A stretch of DNA of 34,427 nt. Source: Rhizaria sp. SCN 62-66. Lineage: Eukaryota > Rhizaria, unplaced. Where the stretch lies: the NCBI GenBank assembly GCA_001724265.1, contig MEDY01000447.1:1-34427 (forward strand), in the 5' to 3' direction. Under the pieces are notes generated by a model, which was given only the letters and a program-made list of their open reading frames with translations, was not told the DNA's origin and searched no databases. The position numbers and the translations under genes were made by a program. Of this stretch, positions 22,671 to 31,600 are shown piece by piece (within the stretch, counting starts at the first letter, position 1; each line of letters opens with the position of its first letter).

Positions 22671-25600
22671 ATGTCCGACCCTTCAGCTTCTGCTGATGTC
22701 GACGCTGTTGGTGAGATACCACAGTCTAGCATGATCTTTTCCCCGGGAAGGTACGCCTCTTTCTCAACCTCTCACTGGTTTTTTTGTATGATCTGATGTG
22801 TATGTGCTTGTTGATGACTGATCTCCCGCTCACAACTGACACTCTTCACTTTCGATGCGAACGCAATCAGGGCCTACGATGGCGACCAGATCGGCGCACA
22901 TGTCTTGTCTGATGATGGCCCCGCAAACATCAACCCGTTGTTCCGCACCTGCGGCAAGTCTGTGATGCGTCAACTGCGCCGCACTGGCCGTTTTGCCGAC
23001 AACAACGATGAGTTCGTGCCCGCAGCAGAGGCACTGTCCGTAGTGCAAGAGCGTGCCACCGTGCTTCGCCGCCTGCTGGACGCTGTGTCAAGCACTGAGA
23101 CTGCAGACGACAGCAGCGGCTGCACTAGGACAGCGCTCACGGACGCTGAACTTAAGCTGTTCTCAAACATTGCATTCAAGTCCGTCACAGCACCAACAGT
23201 GACTTCTGCTGCAGTAGACGCGGCTACACCAACGAATACATGCAAGAGCACCGCCAGTCACGCCGCCACACCGGTCAAGACAGCCCATGCAATGACTGAG
23301 TCGGCGACAGCAGCCGCAGGCGCCGCTACTGGCACTGGCACTGGCACGCTTACCGAAGACACGCCTCTGCCGACAGCGGCTGTGAATCTTCCAAACATGT
23401 ACTGCGAATCATGGAACGCCAATTTCTTCGACTTTCGCGGTAACGCTCTCCCCAAGGGCGCTACCTTGGTTGGCACGGCAGAGTTTGAGCGCCAGCCTGA
23501 CCACTCCACTGCTTTATCACTGGAACCGGGCGCTTACGTGCACCTCGACCTCAGCATTGGCTCTATGCTCCCCGCCAAGGCCAGCCGTACCACTGTCATC
23601 GTGCTCGAAATCCTCTGCCCTGTTCTGCCACGCGACGCTGCTTCACTCGTGGTGTATAACCCCGGTTTTCACACCGCCGCGGGCCGCGCCCCCGATGGCG
23701 ACGCGCTGCTTTCTTCCGACGGTGGTGTTGGTGCGCTCGGTCGTTTCGGACTCGGGGCACTCATGCTCATGACGCTCCCTGGCGGCGTCGGCGGCGGCGG
23801 CGGCGGTGCCGGCGGCAACAACGCGCCTCCCGTTGTGGTGCCCGGCGAGTGGACGCGTGTGGTGATCGTACGCTGCAAGGACCTCATGGGTGAGCAAACG
23901 CTGTCGACATACATCAACGGCGCACTCGCAGCGCAGATCGTTGACCCACTCCTCGAGTCGGACCGCTTTGCCATTGCGCGCAATGAGATCGATATTTTCC
24001 GCTCTGCGCGCACAGGGCTTCAGCTGCCCTTTAAGGTTCGCGTGGCCGCTGTGTTCGCGTCCCCAACGGACCGTGCTCCGCGCGACCTGCTCAAGGTCCT
24101 CAACAAGACGAACTTCATGTTTTCTTCGCACCGTTTGAAGCGTGAGGCCGTTGAAGCGAAGCTTTTCGCAAGTCTTACACTCGCGCCGCTGTACAAGCGC
24201 CCGCCGCCGCTTTGGATGCACTCGGCATTCCTCTACACGCTCTCGGCGCCACTGCTTGCGTTCACTTCAGAGGTCGGCGCCGCCACATTGCCAGACTTCC
24301 TCCCCGTCTTCTCACTGGTGCTCCGCGGCATGCTGGCGTCAAGCTTGACCACGCCTGTGCTCGACGCGCTGACTGTAGACCACCGTGAGCGTGTCGCCGC
24401 CGTTGCGCACTCGTTCGCGCGCGCGCTCCCGCTGGCAAAACGTTTCCCCGTGGGTCAGAATGCGGGCCCCGCGGGTTTGCTGAACTATCTGAAGCTCGTT
24501 GTCGAAGCTGTGGGCGCCACGCGTGTAGGCGAGACAACCGTTGTGCCGCTTGCGCTCACGCAAAACCGTGACATGCATACTGCTGCGCAGCTCGCCTACA
24601 TTGTGCTTGTCGAGCGTACCACTGAGACCGCGTGTACCGTGGTCATTGTCAACACGTCACTCGACTCTGGCCTGCGCTTCCACCCTACCTCCGCGGCAGT
24701 CCCCGGCGCATTGCAGTATCATCTCTCGCTGCCCATCGAGGACGTGCCGCTGGACCGGGTGACTGACGGTGCACTGTGGGCTCCTCTGATCTCCATGATT
24801 GACCCTGTCGGCGGCTGCCCCTTGACGCCGGACTCTGACTTGTACGCACGAGTTCTCATGCTGCTGACACAACAGCCGATTGCCACCACGGTCGCGCGCG
24901 CTGCCGCGACTGCTGTGGAGAACCCCGATGGCACTGCACAGGAATTCGCTCCTTTGCCTCTTCTCGCTGGCTCTCCTGCCGCGTTATGCCGCGAAGCGAT
25001 GCGTTTCATGCTCCGTCGCCGCGGGCTCTCCCGTGCGCACGCTCAGCTCGTCGACTTCGGCTTCCAAGCCCGGTTATTAGAGCTCGCCCACAGCGACGTC
25101 GTCTGTTTCCCTCGCCTCTCTGATGTGGACGCGCGCGCATTGCTCGCCGCAGTCGCCACCGTTGCCGGCGAGGCCGCGCGCTGCTCCGCTGAGACCGGAC
25201 TGCTCGGCACCGCGACTTTGGCTTCAGTCTGCGCCTCGCTGAAAGACCTGAGTGCGGGCATTGATGAGCTCCGTACGTCGTACGACGACGACGCGCCGCC
25301 GATGCTGCACTTGGACGACGGGGGTGTGTCGCACGATGCCACGCAGCACTCTTTATTCCCTTTCATGGAACGTTTCGTGCGTTATGAGTCGGTCGACGGG
25401 CTGGCTGGCACCACGAGCAGGTCTGAAGACACTGTGCCGTACGACGTCATGCGCCTGCCAACGCGCGCACGCACGTTTGACGAGATCTCGTCTGCGATTC
25501 TGTACACGCATGACCAGGCGTTCCACGTGTACGACCCCGACACTGTTCGTAACCGTCACGCAGTGTTTGTGACGCTTATTGAACATTTGGTGACGCGTAT

Positions 25601-28600
25601 CCTGCCCATTCCCGTCGCTGCGCACGCGTCTGAGGAGGCGCGCACGCGCTGCCCCTGGCAGACTCCCATCACACACTCGCTGCAAGCCCGTCTCGTTTAC
25701 GTGCTCGGTGATCTGACGCTGTGGTTCACCGCATGTGCGTCGTTTTCCAAGAACTCGCGCGCACTTGACTACACGCGGCTCGTTGTTGTGGCCGCACTTA
25801 CCACCATGGTGGACTCGCTTATGCGCCGCCGCACAACCGATTTCCAGTCGCCCTTTTCGCTCGCACTGTTTGAGGGCCGCTTTGGCCCCGGTCCCGGTGC
25901 GTTTGCTGAGCAAACTGCAACGGCGATCGGCGCATATCCAGAGCTGCAAGTTGTGCGCTCGCAGGTGATGGCGTATTTTACTGAGATTAGCGTAATGCGC
26001 CAGGTCTTTCTGTTTAACGAGGTCTTCTTCTCATCTGCGGACATGGAGTTTATGAAGGATATCCACCTTCGTTCGAGCCTGCCGACGCAGCGTGAGAATT
26101 TGTCCCAGGGTCTGATGCATAGTGATCGCGATTGCTCTTCGCATGTCATGGACGCGTACCCTGAGTTGCGTCACTATCGCGACGTTTGTTTCTATCTCCG
26201 CTTCCTTCAGGCGAATGTCACTGTTCTCACGGAGGACAATGATTACGCACACGAAGCCATGACCAAGGAAATGCCCAAACCCGTTAAGATGTACTCCCAT
26301 GGCGACGGCATGTTGCGTGCTGATTTTCTGCGCCACCATATGAAGTTTCAAGAAGCCCCCATGCTTCGCTTTCCTCCTGGGGCTTCAGTCCCACTGCTTA
26401 CTGACACACCTTCGATCAACACCGAGGACGACGTGCTGCACGTACCGTCACTGCCCGATTTCGACGGGGCGCTCGGTCAAGCAGACTCTGAGCTCCTGCT
26501 CTCGTACCTCACAGTGCCTTATTTGCGTATTCCTTTGGTGCTGGGCTTTTTTGCCTCCGAGGAGCGCATCAACGCACTCAAATCCTCCAAGCTCTGTGGA
26601 GTGCTTGAGGCAGTGTTGTTTGAACCTGGCCGCTTTTTGCCGATCCCCGCTGTCAAGAGCGTGACCGTGCAGCGCACGCTTCCCAACGGCTCGCTTTCGC
26701 GCTACCATGACAGTGCGACTGACGATACGAAAGTCGGCGATGCGTTGGCGGCGACTGCGACCGCGGCGCAACAGGAAGCGGCAGCTCTCGCTGGGGAGAC
26801 GTTAGTGCCGGTCGCTGACCCGGCCACACTGGCTACGCGCTACGGCCTTTTGCTCAACGAGCTTATTCATGCGCCCGGCAACGTGCTGTCCTCGGCTGTG
26901 ACGATGGTGGAGCTGGCGCTTGCGCTGGATATCGGCACGGTGCAGTCGTCCTCAGTGTCAATCCTGCTTTTTGTGTTCCGCATGGCGGCACGCGTCGAGA
27001 ACTACGCTGCATTTGCACTACGCCAAGCTGAGGCTTCGTCTGCACGCTCCAACGGCACGGCTGACTCGGTTAATTCAGAATCTGCACACTCAGAGTGTGA
27101 TGACGCGGCGCCGATGTCGCCGGCGCACGTCCTGGCGCTTGCAGACGGTCTCAAGAAGCTCCGGCGCCTGCTCTGGGGCCGTGTTGCGTCCGCGCTGGCA
27201 AAGTGGGGCGCTGAGCTGTGGCAGATTATCCGCAGTGTGAAGGATAACGACTCTGGCGACGGTGATGATAATATGGATGAAGGGAATGACTCCGACGAAG
27301 ATGATCCTTCGAAGCCCATCTCCTTGTATCGTTCTTCCTCCTCGTATTCATATGAGTTGGAGTACTTTGAATTCAGGAGTTCGCTCTCGCGTGATCGTCT
27401 TACGTATGATCTGGCCTCCAAGGCTTCGGTTCAGATGACGGGCTCTGACAAGCGCGCGAGAGAGCTCGCTGAGGACCAAAAGGCACTTAAGAAGCTGAGT
27501 TCCGACGCCGCCACTCGCCTTCTCTGTGATTTGCACGCTCATACGATTGTGCTTTTCCGCAACGTCGATACGAACGTTCTGCTTTATAATCCTGCCTATG
27601 GCGCTTCTCTCGTGACTGGCATGCTGTTCCTCACGACGCGTCACTCGTTCGGCAAGGACACACTGCAGATCACCGAACACCTTGTGTTTGAAGCAATGCA
27701 CACAGTGCGTCGGTCGCTCGTCACTTGGCTACGCAAACTCACCGCCACCGCGCTGAGCCTCGTCATGGAGGCGACGATCCGCGTCGTCACGTGCGAGGGC
27801 GTGCTTGACATGCGGCTCGTCGCCCCCGCAGACTCTGCTGAAGACGTGGTCTCGCCCGTCGCACCGAGAGCCAGCGCTGCCCCTGCGCCCGCGGTCCTCA
27901 CCTCCGGCACACTGCTTACGGCGCCGTCGTTTTTGCGCCGGACTTCAAGTCTGAAGCACTCCGGTGCCGAGGTTGATCCGAGTCAAGTTGCATTCGAAGT
28001 CTTGACGCGCATGCTCGGCCCTGCTCCCGGTGAGACACCTCGCCGTGTGTGGCGCTATATCCCGGGCCCCGCGTGCACGGGCCTTTTCGTCTCGGTTGAC
28101 TTGGCGCCCGGTATGACGGCAGAAGAACCCGTTGACGGCGTAGGCGCAGGCAATGCGCTGTGGGCCGCTGCCAAGCAAGGCATGAAGATTGACACACAGT
28201 CGTGGCAGCTTACGCTCAAGGGCTCGCAGCTGCAGGTGTTACCTCAATCAGTCATGAACCGAACAGACGTAGCTATTACCTGCGGCACTCGCGCGATGCA
28301 AGCCGCGCTTGTTGACTCCGCTAAGAACCGCAAGGTTTTCCTGCTCGTCGGCCGCAGCTATGAGCTCAGCCACTGGTCACCGCCCAACGTCGGCGAGTTC
28401 TTCGAAGCTGAACGGCTTTACGACGCGAACGATTTACACCCGCACGAGCGTTGGGTTGCCGAGCTGCTCGAACCCGTGCGTCTGGCCTTCTTCGAGATGC
28501 CGCCGCCGCCGCTAATGATTTTTATGCCAACGGAGGCCCTCGCCAAGAACGCCAGTGTCGCCTATCTTGTCGGAATGCATCCCGAGCGTCACGGTGCCTG

Positions 28601-31600
28601 GAAGGAGTTTGTGGTGTACAAACACCGGCGCATGGTCGAGATCTACACTGTGATCTCACATGGGCGTCGCTTTTACCGTACGCTGTCGTACACCACGCAC
28701 ACACAATTCTCACTGCGTGCTTTGACCAGCGATTCGTCCGACCGCAACTTGCCGTGGGCGGACTGGGAACGCTACGCCGCAGGCTCACCTGACGCAGAGA
28801 TGCGCTCAGACTCGGTGATCATTGCGCGTAGGCCCGAAAACGTTGAAAACCTCTCGCGGACGCAGGAGATGTTCCTCCCGGCCCGTTTCCTCGAGGGTAT
28901 GCTACCCGAGGGCCTGGTGCGTCAGTACCTCTTCTGGCAGGACGACAACGACAACATTCGCGGTTACCCCGTCGAGGTTAGTAACCACACCGTCTTGTTT
29001 ATCGAGATGTTGCGCGTGTCTCGCTGCGACGCGTTCGAGGAAGCCGGTGTCAGTGTGCGCGTTACGCGCATGCCGCGTACGCTGATGGCACAGCGCGCTG
29101 GCTTCGCCGCGGGCGCTGGTGTTGCTCAGACGACAGCGTATTCAGCGTCCATCAGCAGTATTGCGCTTGAGGATGAAGAGTTGGAGCTTGTGAATCTCTT
29201 GCACGCACCTAAGTACTCGCAGCTTTTCCAGATTGCGTCTGTACTGAGCCGCATTGAAGGCCTTTCCAATGTCTTGGCTTGGAAGCGCGTCAGCGCAGCA
29301 CCTTCGCTCGCAGGTGCCCGTCACTTGCCGTTGCACACTGTTGCATCTGACGACACTGCTGCCTCCAAGCCTGTCTCACAGCTGAAACTCGCGAAGACAG
29401 CGGAGCAGCTGGCTGTGCAGGCCTCGAAGGAAGTCGTGGCTCAACAGCTGCTGGATCTCCCACTGATCGAGCTTCCCAACCTCAAGATGTCATTCCACAC
29501 GCGCGTTGTTGACGGCGAGTGCCGGCTGTACTCGCTCGACCACTCCGACCTGTATGTGTCCAACGCACGCAGTGAAGATCTGGCGCGGATTTCTGCTGGT
29601 ATCCCCCACAGCCTGATCATGTCCAACGACAATGGTGAGCTGTCGATGCTCGTGCCGTGTGTCAATGTTGCCAGGCCGACGATCGCGTCTGCGCCGCTTT
29701 CAACAGAGCTTGTGTTGGAGCGTAACAACTTGTACTGGCTGGAGATGATGGAGACCCGCTATTTCCTCTACCCGATTCACGTCTCGCTGTCGTTCGTCTT
29801 CACGCCGACGCTCGCATCCGCGCTGTACCTCATGCTGCTGCGCCTGTTGCACCGCGACTACGCCGAAGTTTTCCGCCTTGCAGACACTATCGGCTCCGAC
29901 ACTGAACTGTCAGGCGAAGAGCGTCAGATCTTCGAGGCGCTGAGTGAAGCTAACACAGACGTTCACGCCGACGCCTGTGCGTGCCGGCTCAAGATTGCGT
30001 TGGCACTTATGGACTCAACTGATGTCCAACTGCCTTGGTTGCATACCCTGACGTACTGTCTGTACGCACAACGCATTGCGGCGCTCTCGGCCTCGTGCCG
30101 TCTGTCGTTCCACGATGAGATTGCTGTGGCGCGCCTGGCGCTTCCTCAGGCGCTGTGCGGTAAGATCCGTCGCTTCTCGCGCCCCTCGCGCGCTTACCGC
30201 CTTCCAACCTGGGCGCCCATGTTGGTGATGGCGTACAACCGTCTGCAGTATCTCGAAGCTATGGTCTACGGCCGTTCTGCCTTCCGGACGCTCACCGTGC
30301 CGCCGCCGGACTCGGCGAGCTTCTACACTGCCGACATCGGCACCCTGGAAGAGATGCTGGTTGGAATGGGCCACAAAGAGCTGCTGTCAGCGGAGGCGCT
30401 TGCGCTGGTGCGCCCGCGTCAAGTGCGCGTGTTCTCACGTCCCGTGAAGCAAGTGTATGCGTCGCCGCGTAACACTATGGGTGTTGACGTCCTCGCGATC
30501 GCGTCGCGCTATCTTGCACACTCTGAGAAGCCGCATAACCTTGGTCCCGGTGCGCTGGGCTTCATGTACATCTACCAACTGCTGCAGTCTGACATCCGCG
30601 TCAAGATCGCCGGTCAAGACTGTGCGTCAACCTTCGGTCTGTTTGCGCTGTCGATGATGCCTCTGCGCAAGATGAGCAAGTTGCTTGTGATTCTGCGTCT
30701 CATGGCGCAGCGGCCCGATATCGCAGCCGTGCTGCCCCGCTGGTCGGTCTTCAAGAAGTCACTGCATTCATCCGACACTGGTGACGCCATCCACGACCGC
30801 AACAGCAAGGCTGTCCCACTCGAAGGCTTCAACGCCTTTGTCACTGATATAATCACCGCTATTGCGCAGCTCTACAAGATCAACCCGATCCTCACAGCGG
30901 CTCCCTATGGCACGTCACCTGCGACCATTCACCGAGAGCTCGCGCTCGCTGTTGTCCCCCGCCCTGCGCAGACTGGTCTTTGTGCCGCGGTTCCGATGCG
31001 CGCATGGATCATCCCGCAGCTCTCCGACTACGACTGTGACGTGCGCTACCTTTTTGCTGCTCCTTCCGGGCTGTCTCACGCCGATGCTGCAAACAGCTCG
31101 GATGCTGCGCTTGAGCGCCGTGTCAAGCTGCAGATGGCTGCGACGGGCGCGGGCGCGGGCACCGCGTCCAGTGCTTTGCGCCGTGCGCTGCGCTTATGGG
31201 AGGCGGCGAAGAAGAAGGGACAGCGTCACTTGGCCGATGAGAGTTGGACGTCGCTTGCATCTGAGGCCGCGCGCGGTCTGAGCTCGCTCGTCTCGACGAT
31301 CCTTGGCGATCTCAGTGTCTCTGATGAAGTCGCACTGCGTGCGCCAACTGAAACGAGTGGGCCCGTGGGCGGAGAGCTGCCGATTAACGTGCGCGCGCAC
31401 CCCGGTGTCCAGTCTGGTGTTGCGCTCGCCATGCAGACGCGTATGGAGAAGGACACTGTGCTTTTCAGCACATCTTACAACTCCTCTAAGGATACGTTCA
31501 TCAAGGGACTGACTGATGCTGACGTCCGCGCGATGATTGGCTCTGGCAGCAGCACGGAATCTACTGCTACAAAATGCACTCTTGACGGCCTTAAGGCGAA

